NCBI GenBank assembly: GCA_903905065.1
Contig: CAIVEW010000095.1
Span: forward strand, 119,608-183,607
Reading direction: 5' to 3'
Length of the DNA: 64,000 nt
DNA from: an uncultured Bacteroidota bacterium
GTDB lineage: Bacteria; Bacteroidota; Bacteroidia; Chitinophagales; Chitinophagaceae
Position numbers and translations under genes: made by a program. How positions within the stretch are numbered: position 1 is the first letter of the stretch; the number at the start of each line of letters is the position of its first letter. Of this stretch, positions 9,567-18,800 are shown one piece after another. A model generated the notes under the pieces. That model was not told the DNA's origin and did not search any database. It saw only the letters and a list, made by a program, of their open reading frames with translations.

Positions 9567-10343
9567 ATGGAGAAAATAATCCTCGTTACAGGCGCCACAT
9601 CGGGTTTTGGCAAAGCGATAGCCACAAGGTTTGCTAAGGAAGGCTACACAGTTTGTATCACCGGCCGCAGGGAAGACCGGCTTGCCGAAATAAAAGGTGA
9701 ACTCGAACAAACATATGGCGTAAAAGTGATCGCACTGGTGTTTGATATCCGTGAACGGAGCCAGGTAGAGGCGTCAATCAATGACTTGAAAACACAGGTA
9801 CCACATATCGACATACTGGTGAATAATGCCGGCCTCGCTTCTGGCCTTTCCACGATTGATGAGGGCGACATTGACGACTGGGAAACCATGATAGATACCA
9901 ACGTAAAGGGGTTACTGTATGTGACCCGGCAAATTGCCCCTATGATGCGCAGCCGCGCCGCAGGGCATATCATCAACATTGGCTCTACAGCAGGCAAGAC
10001 TGTTTATAAAAATGGCAACGTGTATTGCGCCACAAAGTTTGCCGTGGACGCGCTGACCCAGTCCATGCGTATAGACCTGTTGCCTTATGGAATTAAAGTC
10101 ACTGCCATCAATCCCGGCATGGCCGAAACAGAATTTTCCACAGTACGTTTTCACGGTGATGAGGAGCGGGCAAAGGGCATATACGCGGGTGTAAAAGCAC
10201 TACAGGCCGAGGATATAGCCGATATAGCCTGGTACTGCGCATCGCTGCCGCCGCATGTATGTATCAATGACCTCACCGTGACGTGCCTTACACAGGCGAA
10301 TAGTTTTTATGCGATAAAGGAGGCGGAGAGGGTGAAGCCGTAA
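9567..10343 (+). CDS. short-chain dehydrogenase/reductase (YdfG-like)
   Basis: A classical SDR of 258 residues, NAD(P)-dependent and cytoplasmic. Its N terminus is the Rossmann glycine motif (VTGATSGFGKAIA). NNAG follows, then the catalytic serine in INIGSTAG and the Y-x3-K pair in YCATKFAVDALTQS. The order and sequence most resemble the YdfG group (3-hydroxy acid dehydrogenases), but the substrate is inference. The ATG at 9567 places the glycine motif at the N terminus and lies beyond the terminator at 9507-9533. A gap of 137 bp separates it from the thioesterase. Confidence 0.87.
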   Translation: MEKIILVTGATSGFGKAIATRFAKEGYTVCITGRREDRLAEIKGELEQTYGVKVIALVFDIRERSQVEASINDLKTQVPHIDILVNNAGLASGLSTIDEGDIDDWETMIDTNVKGLLYVTRQIAPMMRSRAAGHIINIGSTAGKTVYKNGNVYCATKFAVDALTQSMRIDLLPYGIKVTAINPGMAETEFSTVRFHGDEERAKGIYAGVKALQAEDIADIAWYCASLPPHVCINDLTVTCLTQANSFYAIKEAERVKP

Positions 10344-10480
10344 GCCTTGGCACTGCAATTTCTTAACGTTAACTTTAGTGCACACCAGGTCTGGCGCTAT
10401 ATTGTCCTCCTAGTGCAAGACGAACCGGTGTCGCCGTTACATCGCGTGATGTGCCATTAATTGTTTTACTTTTGACCTTT

Positions 10481-10903
10481 ATGTATAGCCACGAAACACA
10501 AATAAGGGTACGGTATGGGGAGACGGACCAGATGGGGTACCTGTACTATGGTAATTATGCTTTGTATTATGAGGTGGGCAGGGCGGAGGCCATCAGGCAG
10601 TTGGGGTTTACTTACCGGCAACTGGAGGAGATGGGCACGATGATGCCGGTGGCAGAGCTTAATTCGCTCTACTTCAGGCCGGCGCTGTATGATGATCTGA
10701 TAACGGTGAAGACGATACTGAAGGAACTGCCGGAAGGATCGAGGATACAGTTTCACTCGGAGCTGTATAATGAGGCGGGGCAATTGCTGAATAAAGGGGT
10801 GACGACGCTGGTGTTCTTTGACCCGAAGGAGAAGAAGAAGACCAATATGCCTGAGGAATTGCGCACACGGTTAGCGCCATTTTTCGTATCGCAGAAGGGA
10901 TAA
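10481..10903 (+). CDS. 4HBT family acyl-CoA thioesterase (YbgC-like)
   Basis: A hotdog-fold acyl-CoA thioesterase of 140 residues. The N-terminal block VRYGETDQMGYLYYGNY contains the catalytic aspartate of the 4-hydroxybenzoyl-CoA thioesterase family, followed by YYEVGRAEAIRQLG and ELNSLYFRPALYDDLITV. The ATG at 10481 was chosen because the conserved block begins a few residues later; an upstream extension would add only hydrophobic residues. The substrate is unknown. Downstream is a short repeat tract (10911-10950). Confidence 0.88.
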   Translation: MYSHETQIRVRYGETDQMGYLYYGNYALYYEVGRAEAIRQLGFTYRQLEEMGTMMPVAELNSLYFRPALYDDLITVKTILKELPEGSRIQFHSELYNEAGQLLNKGVTTLVFFDPKEKKKTNMPEELRTRLAPFFVSQKG

Positions 10904-10910
10904 AGGGTTC

Positions 10911-10950
10911 AGGCAAAGGCCGCAAAGATTTTTACGCAAAGATCGCAAAG
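10911..10950. repeat. CGCAAAG degenerate repeat tract
   Basis: Three CGCAAAG units (about 10921, 10935 and 10944) plus a partial one lie in the 136-bp gap between the thioesterase and cinA. The tract resembles the low-complexity CGCAAAG intergenic repeats common in Bacteroidota genomes. It begins 8 bp after the thioesterase stop codon. No hairpin or promoter is evident within it. Confidence 0.5.
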
Positions 10951-11039
10951 GCATAGTTGCACATATTTTGTTTTGAAGATAGCAAAGCGCGGGTACATGT
11001 TTATATCGAAAGTCAAAGAAAGAAATTTGAAAAGAAACC

Positions 11040-12362
11040 ATGAGCAATATAGCAGCAGCGATCATAACGATAGGTGATGAATTACTGATAGGCCAGACGA
11101 TAGACACTAATTCGGCATGGATAGCCCGGCACCTGAATGAGCTGGGTATAGATGTGGTGCGCCGGGTGGCTGTGGGTGATAACAGGGAATCGATAGTCAA
11201 GGCGCTGGATGAAGAAATAGCTGGCGCCACCATAGTGTTAATAACAGGTGGCCTTGGGCCGACTTCTGATGATATTACGAAGCCACTGCTTAGTGAATAT
11301 TTTGGCGGGAAGTTGGTGGTGAATGAACGTGTGCTGGCCCACCTGAAGGAAATTTTCACCAAGCGCAACAGGCCCTTCCTGGAGCGGAATATGAAACAAG
11401 CTGAAGTGCCGGAGAACTGCACGGTGCTGTTTAATAAAATGGGTACGGCGCCGGGGATGATGTGGGAAAAAGTCGTAAGTCGTAAGTCGTTAGTCATAAG
11501 TCCAGATTCCAAAGTGAGCCGGTCGCCGGGCGAAGATCACGAAGAAAAAGTTGTCATCGCAATGCCTGGAGTTCCGTTTGAGATGATCTCGATCATGCAG
11601 GACGAGGTGCTGCCGATGCTAAGGGGCCGGTTTTTCAGTGATGCATTGCTGCACCGGACAATAGTAACTGCTGGTGAGGGGGAGAGTTTTATAGCCGAGA
11701 AAATTCAGTCGCTCGAAGAGGCGTTGCCGGCACATATAAAACTGGCCTACCTGCCTGACGCCGGCATGGTGAAGCTGCGGCTCACGGGCAGGAGCGCAGA
11801 CAAGGAAGCACTGGCGAAAGAACTGGAAGCACGGCAGGGCGAGATAGCTGATCTGCTGGGAGATATAGTGGTGGCGCGCGAGGATTTGCCCATGGAAAAA
11901 ATAATAGGCGATGCACTGCTGGCGCAGGGGAAAATGCTGGGGCTGGCGGAGAGCTGCACAGGTGGTTTTATAGGCCATCTTATCACGCAGGTTACAGGAT
12001 CCTCAAAATATTTCAACGGCAGTATAGTTTCCTATAGCAATGAGGTAAAGCATAATGTGCTGGTCGTGCAGCAGGAAACAATAGATAATTACGGAGCGGT
12101 AAGTGAGCAAACCGTAGCAGAAATGGCTACAGGCGCGTTGCGGGTTTTAAATTCAGATTATGCGCTGGCAGTATCCGGAGTGTTGGGGCCGGATGGCGGA
12201 ACAGATCGGGTGCCGGTGGGCACTGTGTGGATGGCAGTTGCAGATAAGGAGACAGTAAAAACAAAAGTATTCCGGTTTCATTACAACCGGCAACAAAATA
12301 AGGAGATGGCAGCGAAAATGGGGATGTTGATGTTGTGGAAGTTTTTTAGTCGTAAGTCATGA
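11040..12362 (+). CDS. cinA: CinA family protein (nucleotide/NMN amidohydrolase type) with repeat-derived insertion
   Basis: The protein (440 residues) has the N-terminal COG1058 molybdopterin-binding-like domain (TIGDELLIGQTIDTNSAWIA, then TGGLGPTSDDITK) and a C-terminal CinA domain (LAESCTGGFIGHLITQVTGSS, near residues 300-320) of the NMN deamidase type. Two oddities involve the GTCGTAAGTC repeat family. A 26-codon segment between MMWEKVV and EEKVVIAMPG (11466-11543) has no counterpart in the family and contains the repeat. The C-terminal residues SRKS and the stop codon are also written in a repeat copy. Both leave the frame intact. Confidence 0.9.
   Translation: MSNIAAAIITIGDELLIGQTIDTNSAWIARHLNELGIDVVRRVAVGDNRESIVKALDEEIAGATIVLITGGLGPTSDDITKPLLSEYFGGKLVVNERVLAHLKEIFTKRNRPFLERNMKQAEVPENCTVLFNKMGTAPGMMWEKVVSRKSLVISPDSKVSRSPGEDHEEKVVIAMPGVPFEMISIMQDEVLPMLRGRFFSDALLHRTIVTAGEGESFIAEKIQSLEEALPAHIKLAYLPDAGMVKLRLTGRSADKEALAKELEARQGEIADLLGDIVVAREDLPMEKIIGDALLAQGKMLGLAESCTGGFIGHLITQVTGSSKYFNGSIVSYSNEVKHNVLVVQQETIDNYGAVSEQTVAEMATGALRVLNSDYALAVSGVLGPDGGTDRVPVGTVWMAVADKETVKTKVFRFHYNRQQNKEMAAKMGMLMLWKFFSRKS
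11466..11554 (+). repeat. in-frame GTCGTAAGTC repeat insertion inside cinA
   Basis: The segment contains the GTCGTAAGTC unit in tandem (11473-11504), then unrelated bases. It is bounded by an 11-bp near-direct repeat: GAAAAAGTCGT at 11466-11476 and GAAAAAGTTGT at 11544-11554. Removing 78 bp (one boundary copy plus the insert) restores a contiguous WEKVVIAMPGVPFEM, which is the spacing expected for CinA. Insertion with duplication of the target is the simplest reading. Confidence 0.7.
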
Positions 12363-12405
12363 CCTGCCTGCCGGCAGGCAGGGTCGTAAGTCGTAAGTCT
12401 TGGAG
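12347..12405 (+). repeat. GTCGTAAGTC family repeat with 20-bp perfect palindrome (copy A)
   Basis: TAGTCGTAAGTC lies at the very end of cinA and overlaps its last codons and stop. The perfect palindrome CCTGCCTGCCGGCAGGCAGG follows at 12363-12382, then two GTCGTAAGTC units. The same arrangement recurs at 49244-49309. The palindrome could form a strong stem in RNA, but no T-run follows it. Confidence 0.75.
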
Positions 12406-12445
12406 AAATAACCATGAAGAAAAGTCCCAAAATCCACTCCGATAG

Positions 12446-12463
12446 TCCCGATAGCAATCGGGA
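12446..12463. repeat. TCCCGAT-N4-ATCGGGA palindrome
   Basis: Seven-base arms TCCCGAT and ATCGGGA flank a 4-nt centre in the leader of the shikimate kinase gene, 14 bp before its ATG. Palindromes of this type are frequent in Bacteroidota intergenic DNA. It could fold in the mRNA leader, but a regulatory role is not shown. Confidence 0.55.
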
Positions 12464-12476
12464 AAACCTAAATCTC

Positions 12477-12983
12477 ATGAGGAACATTTTCCTTATCGGC
12501 ATGCCTGCCGTGGGGAAGACGTATTGGGGTGAAAAGATCGCGGCACGGTATAAACTTCCATTCATTGACCTGGATGTGTTTATTGCTGAGCAGGAGAAAG
12601 CCAGTATTTCGGCGCTATTCGCAACCTATGGCGAAAAGGGTTTCCGGGAACGGGAGGAAAAGTATCTGAAGAAGGTCATCAAGACAGCAGTGCCGGGAAC
12701 TATTATAGCGTGTGGCGGTGGTGCTCCCTGTTTTGCAGATAACATAAATCTGATGAAAGGGGCCGGAGCAGTTATATACCTGCAGGCAGAAACTGCGCTG
12801 CTGCTGAAGCATCTTGAAAACGCAACTGAAACTAGGCCGTTGCTGAATAACAGGGGTGATCTTGGCGTCTACTTAGCAGACATGCTGGAAAAACGAAAAA
12901 GTTTTTATGAGCAGGCGCACCATATTTTACAAATGGCAGACATTTCCATCTCTACCTTTGAGCAAATAATCAGTCATGAATAA
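12477..12983 (+). CDS. aroK: shikimate kinase
   Basis: Phosphorylates shikimate at O3 with ATP, in the chorismate pathway. The Walker A is at the N terminus (GMPAVGKTYWGEK), followed by the magnesium/shikimate site FIDLDVFI, REREEKYL and the shikimate-binding CGGGAPC. The arginine lid is ATETRPLL. The 168-residue length fits the family. I chose ATG 12477 because the Walker A then lies at residues 8-15; an earlier ATG at 12414 would translate the upstream repeats. It overlaps the next gene by 8 bp. Confidence 0.93.
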   Translation: MRNIFLIGMPAVGKTYWGEKIAARYKLPFIDLDVFIAEQEKASISALFATYGEKGFREREEKYLKKVIKTAVPGTIIACGGGAPCFADNINLMKGAGAVIYLQAETALLLKHLENATETRPLLNNRGDLGVYLADMLEKRKSFYEQAHHILQMADISISTFEQIISHE

Positions 12984-13368
12984 ACGGGCAATTACCGCCG
13001 GTGCAATTTTTGCGGGCCTTGCAGTAATATTTGGCGCATTTGGCGCACACACACTTAAGGAGAAATTCCAGATGCCGGCAGATCAACTTGCGATCTTTGA
13101 CACCGGAGTTCGCTACCAGTTTTATCACAGCTTTGCGTTGTTTGTGAGTGGTATGCTGTTTGCTTCATACCCTGTAAGGCAACTAAGACTCGCAGCAACT
13201 TTCTTTATTATCGGTATTATTTTATTCAGTGGTTCTCTGTATGCGATGACCGTATTACGAACTGGCGGTGCGGGCTTGGGGCCAATAGGGATAATAACCC
13301 CGATAGGCGGGCTATTTTTTATCCTCGGATGGATATTCCTTTTATTGGGCATATTGAGAACTAAATAG
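12976..13368 (+). CDS. DUF423 family membrane protein
   Basis: An inner-membrane protein of 130 residues with four hydrophobic helices, opening with AGAIFAGLAVIFGAFGAHTLK. The FGAFGAH block and the later YQFYHSFALF are the conserved signature of the DUF423 (YgdD-like) family. Function is not established. The start overlaps aroK by 8 bp, which indicates translational coupling. Confidence 0.88.
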   Translation: MNKRAITAGAIFAGLAVIFGAFGAHTLKEKFQMPADQLAIFDTGVRYQFYHSFALFVSGMLFASYPVRQLRLAATFFIIGIILFSGSLYAMTVLRTGGAGLGPIGIITPIGGLFFILGWIFLLLGILRTK

Positions 13369-13421
13369 TTGTCATAAAAACATCGGAAAGATTACCAAGG
13401 GCAACATACAACCGTAGAGCC

Positions 13422-14162
13422 ATGAAAGTTATTGCATTGATACCCGCCCGCCTTGGCGCTACACGTTTTCCCGCAAAATTACTTGCGCTTTTAAAAGGCA
13501 AGAGCGTTATCCTACGTACTTACGAGTCTGCCGTGAACAGCGGATTGTTTGATGAAGTCATCGTGGTAACGGACAGTGACGTCATACTGGATGAGGTGAT
13601 AAAACACAGCGGGAGAGCTGTGAAAAGCAAGCGCCCGTATGAGAGCGGCACCGACCGTATAGCCGAGGTGGCGGCAGATATGGAGGCCGATGTTTTTGTA
13701 AATGTGCAGGGCGATGAACCGTTTGTACAAAAGGAACCGCTGGCGCAATTAGTAGAACTCTTCAAAGAACCGGCAGGAAACGTGCAAGTAGCATCGCTGG
13801 TGCAGTTGCTTACCGACCCAGAATTGATCATTGACCCGAACTATGTAAAAGTTGCGCTGGACATGAAGAGTAATGCGCTGTTTTTTTCGCGAAGTGTACT
13901 ACCCTACCCCCGGAATGTAGAAATGAATATTTCCTATTATGAGCATATCGGCGTGTATGCCTTTAGAAAAAAGGCATTACTCGATTTTACCAGTTGGCCT
14001 GTGACGCCGCTGGAGGCTGTGGAAAAAATAGAGTGTCTTCGCCTCCTGGAACATGGCGTGCCCATACGAATGGCGATTACCCAATACATGGGTGTGGAGA
14101 TCGACACCCCCGAAGACCTTGCCCGCGCTGAAGAGTTGATGAAGAAGAACGGGTGGGAATGA
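13422..14162 (+). CDS. kdsB: 3-deoxy-manno-octulosonate cytidylyltransferase (CMP-Kdo synthetase)
   Basis: Activates Kdo with CTP to give CMP-Kdo for the inner core of lipopolysaccharide. The 246-residue protein carries the N-terminal IPARLGATRFPAKLL, the nucleotide-binding VVTDSD, the metal-binding VNVQGDEPF, and the C-terminal TPLEAVEKIECLR...EIDTPEDL pattern typical of KdsB. It is 181 bp upstream of a KdnB-like oxidase, so Kdo may be modified in this organism. Confidence 0.96.
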   Translation: MKVIALIPARLGATRFPAKLLALLKGKSVILRTYESAVNSGLFDEVIVVTDSDVILDEVIKHSGRAVKSKRPYESGTDRIAEVAADMEADVFVNVQGDEPFVQKEPLAQLVELFKEPAGNVQVASLVQLLTDPELIIDPNYVKVALDMKSNALFFSRSVLPYPRNVEMNISYYEHIGVYAFRKKALLDFTSWPVTPLEAVEKIECLRLLEHGVPIRMAITQYMGVEIDTPEDLARAEELMKKNGWE

Positions 14163-14300
14163 TCTCTCCGCGCGAGCTTCGCTCCTTCACTGGCGTGAAC
14201 TCTGAAGGAGAAAGTGAGGTGGAATGAGTTGCGTGCGCTTTGTTTTCTAAATTGGACATTTCCATTTCTCACAAATATCCCTTGTAATGTAACTAAACAC

Positions 14301-14308
14301 TATTTTTG
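14301..14308 (+). promoter_or_regulatory. -7 promoter element of the KdnB-like gene
   Basis: TATTTTTG matches TAnnTTTG and lies 35 bp before the ATG at 14344. A TTG at 14282-14284 is a possible -33 element with a 16-bp spacer, slightly short of the usual range. Confidence 0.45.
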
Positions 14309-14343
14309 CGCTGCAATGTGGGTGCTTGCCTGCGTTTTTCGAT

Positions 14344-15420
14344 ATGAAGTTTCGCAATTTTAAGATGGTGGATTATGTGGTGTATGGCCGGGGGTGTTTC
14401 GACCAACTGGATGAGATCACTGCGCCACACAGAAAAAGCGATGCCCCGATGGTCTTTTTGCTAGACCACTATTTTAAAAACGACAACACCCTTAAAGCGC
14501 AAATACCTGTGAGAGGTAACGACCTGCTGATAGATGCAGATGTGCACTACGAGCCCAAGACAACCTACATAGATGAACTGGCACAGAAAATAAAGGAGAA
14601 ACATGACCAGGTATCAGGCGTCATCGGTATTGGCGGCGGGTCGACAATGGATGTCGCAAAAGCTGTTTCTATCATGTTGACCAACCCCGGAAAAGCAGAG
14701 GACTACCAGGGCTGGGATCTGGTGAAGCATCCTGCAGTTTACAAAGTAGGCATACCAACACTGTCTGGCACGGGAGCTGAAGTATCGCGGACAACAGTGC
14801 TTACCGGGCCCACACGGAAACTTGGCATGAATTCTGACTTTACGCCTTTCGACCAAATTGTGCTGGATCCGGCTCTTACAAAAAACGCGCCTGCCGACCA
14901 GCGGTTCTATACCGGCATGGACTGTTTTATTCATTGCATTGAATCGTTGAAAGGCACTTACATAAACGAATTCAGCCGGTCGTACGGAGAAAAGGCGCAA
15001 CAACTTTGTGAAGAGGTATTTCTGCATAAGGATGAATGGAATAATGAAAGTGATGAGCAACTGATGATGGCCTCCTATGCCGGAGGCATGAGCATCGCCT
15101 ATTCACAGGTGGGTGTGGCCCATGCAGTAAGCTATGGCTTAGGGTATCTGCTGGGAACAAAGCATGGCATCGGGAATTGCATTGTGTTTAACCACCTGCA
15201 CGAATTTTATCCCGAAGGAGTTGATATCTTTCATAGGATGGTGGAGAAAAACAACATTGATATCCCTTTGGGCATAACAAAGGGACTTAGTGATGAGCAG
15301 TTCGATAGGATGATAGATGTGTCCCTGGGCATGACGCCGCTGTGGGAGAATGCCTTAGGCGAGCATTGGAAAACAATAATGACGAGAGACAGGCTGCGTG
15401 CCTTGTACGAAAAAATATAG
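14344..15420 (+). CDS. iron-containing alcohol dehydrogenase, probable 3-deoxy-D-manno-octulosonate 8-oxidase (KdnB-like)
   Basis: A group III metal-dependent alcohol dehydrogenase of 358 residues: GIGGGSTMDVAKAVS near residue 96 (NAD loop), PTLSGTGAEVSRTTVL near 138, and metal ligands in MDCFIHCIES near 196-205 and KHGIGNC near 277. The N terminus (MKFRNFKMVDYVVYGRGCF) resembles KdnB of Shewanella, which oxidises Kdo at C8 ahead of the aminotransferase KdnA to make 8-amino-Kdo. Its position after kdsB supports that reading. No KdnA-like aminotransferase lies in this window, so the assignment is probable only. Confidence 0.72.
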   Translation: MKFRNFKMVDYVVYGRGCFDQLDEITAPHRKSDAPMVFLLDHYFKNDNTLKAQIPVRGNDLLIDADVHYEPKTTYIDELAQKIKEKHDQVSGVIGIGGGSTMDVAKAVSIMLTNPGKAEDYQGWDLVKHPAVYKVGIPTLSGTGAEVSRTTVLTGPTRKLGMNSDFTPFDQIVLDPALTKNAPADQRFYTGMDCFIHCIESLKGTYINEFSRSYGEKAQQLCEEVFLHKDEWNNESDEQLMMASYAGGMSIAYSQVGVAHAVSYGLGYLLGTKHGIGNCIVFNHLHEFYPEGVDIFHRMVEKNNIDIPLGITKGLSDEQFDRMIDVSLGMTPLWENALGEHWKTIMTRDRLRALYEKI

Positions 15421-15423
15421 GAA

Positions 15424-15777
15424 ATGCTTATAAACGATTTTTATAATTGCCACGATATTGAGACCCGCGAAAATGAGTATGGATGCCGTGTTGTGTTTAA
15501 TGCGGAGCACGATATATTCAAAGGTCACTTCCCGGGCCAGCCTGTAGTGCCCGGTGTGTGCATGATGGAAATGGTAAAAGAACTGCTGCAAACGCAACTG
15601 GTCAAACCGTTAATGCTGAGTAGCGCACGAAACGTAAAGTTCCTCGGGTTTATCACTCCTGAGGTACAGCCTATCGTTAAGATCACGTGGAAACAAAATG
15701 AGAGCGGCTACAGCGTTAATGCGTCACTAAGCTCCGGCGGCAATGCGCTGTTTAAGATGGATGGGGCATACGTTTAG
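15424..15777 (+). CDS. FabZ-like 3-hydroxyacyl-ACP dehydratase (hotdog fold)
   Basis: A single hotdog domain of 117 residues with the FabZ/FabA active-site helix block GHFPGQPVVPGVCMMEMV: histidine 35 and glutamate 49 are the expected catalytic pair. It is shorter than typical FabZ (about 140-150). It starts 3 bp after the KdnB-like stop, so it is cotranscribed with it. It may dehydrate an acyl-ACP or act on a specialised substrate; the pairing with Kdo genes makes an accessory lipid role possible but unproven. Confidence 0.8.
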   Translation: MLINDFYNCHDIETRENEYGCRVVFNAEHDIFKGHFPGQPVVPGVCMMEMVKELLQTQLVKPLMLSSARNVKFLGFITPEVQPIVKITWKQNESGYSVNASLSSGGNALFKMDGAYV

Positions 15778-15801
15778 GCAAATCACGAAAGCTCAAAAAA
15801 A

Positions 15802-18800
15802 TTAAGCCGGCCTCACCGGGCTACCACCCCAACCGGAATTGGATTGCAGGTTCTCACCTTTCATTACGAGAGACAAAGGATCCACGTTTACATTGTCGCC
15901 TATTTCGCTGTCGTAGAGGATGATAGTGCCGGCACCGATGCTGCAGCGCTTGCCTATTTTTATAGGGCCTACTTTCATTACACGGTCTTCAAAGAGGTGG
16001 GTCTGTGGCCCGCAGTCTTCGTTGAGGGCTGTGTCGTCGCCTATGTGCACCATATCGTATTCGGTAACATCAGTGGTGTTCATCCATACGCGCTTGCCGG
16101 TTTTTACACCCAGCACACGAAGCATTACAGGCAGCCATGGTGTGCCGCGCATAAAATCTAAAAGAAAGGGTACCGATAGTGCTTCATATGTAGACGTGAT
16201 CGCTTCGCTCCTCCATACTTTTGATGTCCACATGGGTTTTTGATCTGGCTTATATATGCCTACGGTGAGCCACTTCAGCGTGGCTGTTACAATAAATGCC
16301 GGCAAACCCATGAAGAATAAGTAGTAAAAAGGGAGCTGTATGATGATCATCCACCAAGGCTCTGCCAACAAAAGGTCGTGAGCGTAGGCAATGAACAGGA
16401 TGCTGCATATGAGTATCACGGTTTCGGGTATAAGTATGCGGATGAACTCTACAATACTGCGTGCCAGGACCCGTGCCGCCGAAGGCCGCGCGGTGAGCTC
16501 CGTAGCAAATGTGCGGCTGGCTTGGCGCCGCGGAAGAGCTATAGATGGCGAGCCGAACCAGTCTTTTGCAGTTTCCCCTTCCAACTGTTCCTTACTCGGC
16601 GGCACAGACAACACACCTATCAGCATACGCCCTGGCAACTGGTAACCCTGAGGTATCAGCGCGCTGTTGCCCACAAAACTATTGTTCCCGATAACGGTAT
16701 TATCAAGTATCAACTGCTGGCCCCGCACGTCCGATTCTCCTAGTGTCACGGCGTCTGCAACAAATGCACCCTTCCCTATTGTCAGTAGCGGATGCGTAAC
16801 GCTGCTGGCGGTAGAAATCTCCGTGTTCTTGCCAACTTTGGCCCCGAGCGCTCTGAACAGCAGTGATATGTAGACGGTGGCATAGATAGGATGCAATACT
16901 ATCAACGACAAAGACATAAGCTGGTCGGCAAACCATTTGCGCACATAGAACATGCTGTAAACGGGATACTTACCGGGTTTTATACCCCACTGCAGCAGAC
17001 GTGTGAGAATAACCGTTACCAGCGCAAATACAATGATGTAGCTCAATGCCAGCGAAGGCGTGATAACGAGATAGCTAAAGTCGTAGTCGGGTGTGGAATT
17101 GTCTATGTTGTGGATGATGATGATCGTTGGCAACAGGGGCAGCAGGATCACGAACGGAAAGATAAGCAGCGATAAAGTGAAGATCAGCGAATACTTTCTT
17201 CGTCTCGCCGCAGAAACAAAAAGTGGTTGCGGCAGGTCTTCTATTGCTTTCCTTTCCTTGAGCGCTGCAGGGCTGCCATGCCATACCTCCGCGGTTTTTA
17301 TGGTCTTGCCTTCCTGCAGATAGCTAAGGTCCTGTAGCTCGCCCCAATCTTCTATGGTGGTGCCGCCACCTAAAATGGCACCGCTGCCTATGTATGCATG
17401 GTCGCCCAGGGTTACCCGCCTTAGCTTCAGCATGCCATCTTCTACATACGCATTGTTGATAGTGACGCGCGAGCTAATGCTGACGTCATTGCCAATGGTC
17501 ACAAGGTCTTCGGCCCCTATAGTTACTGCGCCTAGTTGCGCATCCTTCGCCACTTTTACCCCCATCCTGCTCAGGTAGCCGGGATACAGCGGTGTACCAT
17601 TAAGAAACTGCGCAGGCAGCAACCGCTGCATGGTCTTTACAAACCACCACCGGAAATAATAACTGCCCCACAGCGGATAATCGCCCTCCTTCATCTTACC
17701 GATCACGAGCCACTTGATACCAATGGTGAACGCAGCAAACAAGGGCGGAATTAGACAAAACATGCACAAGGCCGTGGTGATAGCATATGGCGTATTCTTA
17801 GTCTCTTCTGCAACATAGTAGTAACCCAGGTAAGGGAAAAATATCTGGACGGCGAAAAGGCCGTATACCATGAGCAGGGAAAACGTCTGCGCAATACCGC
17901 AAAGTATGAACCGCTTCCTAGGCACCTCATTAAAAACACGCTTTGCTTTCATCTCGGCAGCAGGCTTCGACTGCCAGTACTCTACCAATTTATTTAAAGG
18001 CCGGATAAGGTATATGTCTTTTAATGCAGCTTGCGGGATACCCGCTTCGCGCCTCAGCTTTGACACAAACGCAGCAGCGAGCAAAGAATGCCCGCCCAGA
18101 TCTGTGAAGAAATCCAGCGAAAGGTCAATATTGCGGTTGGGGAAAAATTTTCGCAGCGCGGCGATCACACGTTCTTCTATGGGCGCATCAAGGTCTATCA
18201 CTTCATTGGTGATCGCTCCGGCATTCTCCAGTAGCATAGCAGGTATGGGCAACGCCTTCCTGTTTATTTTGCCGCTGGGCAGGCGGGGCATTTCTGATAG
18301 CTGCATGATCACGCTGGGTATCATGTAGGCTGGCAGTACCTTTGCAAGCTCTTCGCGTATGTGCTGCTGGTTCATCGTCACCGGGTCGTCGCATACCACA
18401 TAGCCGGCAAGATGGTCTTGCCCATTTGCATCTTTTTTTACAGCCACAGCCGCCGCGGTGATATCAATGAGATTACTTAATTGGTTCTCTATTTCTCCCA
18501 GTTCTATGCGGTATCCGCGCAGCTTCACCTGGTCGTCAAAACGTCCCTGGAAATCAATGCTCCCGTCAGGATTAATGATTGCAGCGTCGCCGGTACGGTA
18601 TAAGGTGTCGCCGGGTAAAGCAGACAAAGAAGCTGGCTTAGGAACAAATTTTTGTGCGGTCAGCTCTGGAAGGTTTATATAACCTTTGCATACACCTGCG
18701 CCGGTCACTACGAGTTCTCCCCGCTCGCCAACAGGCAATACGTTAAGCTGCTCGTCAACAACAGCAAGGTTATAATTGGGAAGTGGTATACCTATGGTGA

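Noticed and set aside
10871..11512. A minus-strand reading frame opposite the start of cinA
   Set aside because: It runs through the repeat and the opposite strand of a strongly conserved CinA domain.
12363..12382. Terminator at the GC palindrome after cinA
   Set aside because: There is no T-run after the stem and the same palindrome recurs as part of a repeat family.
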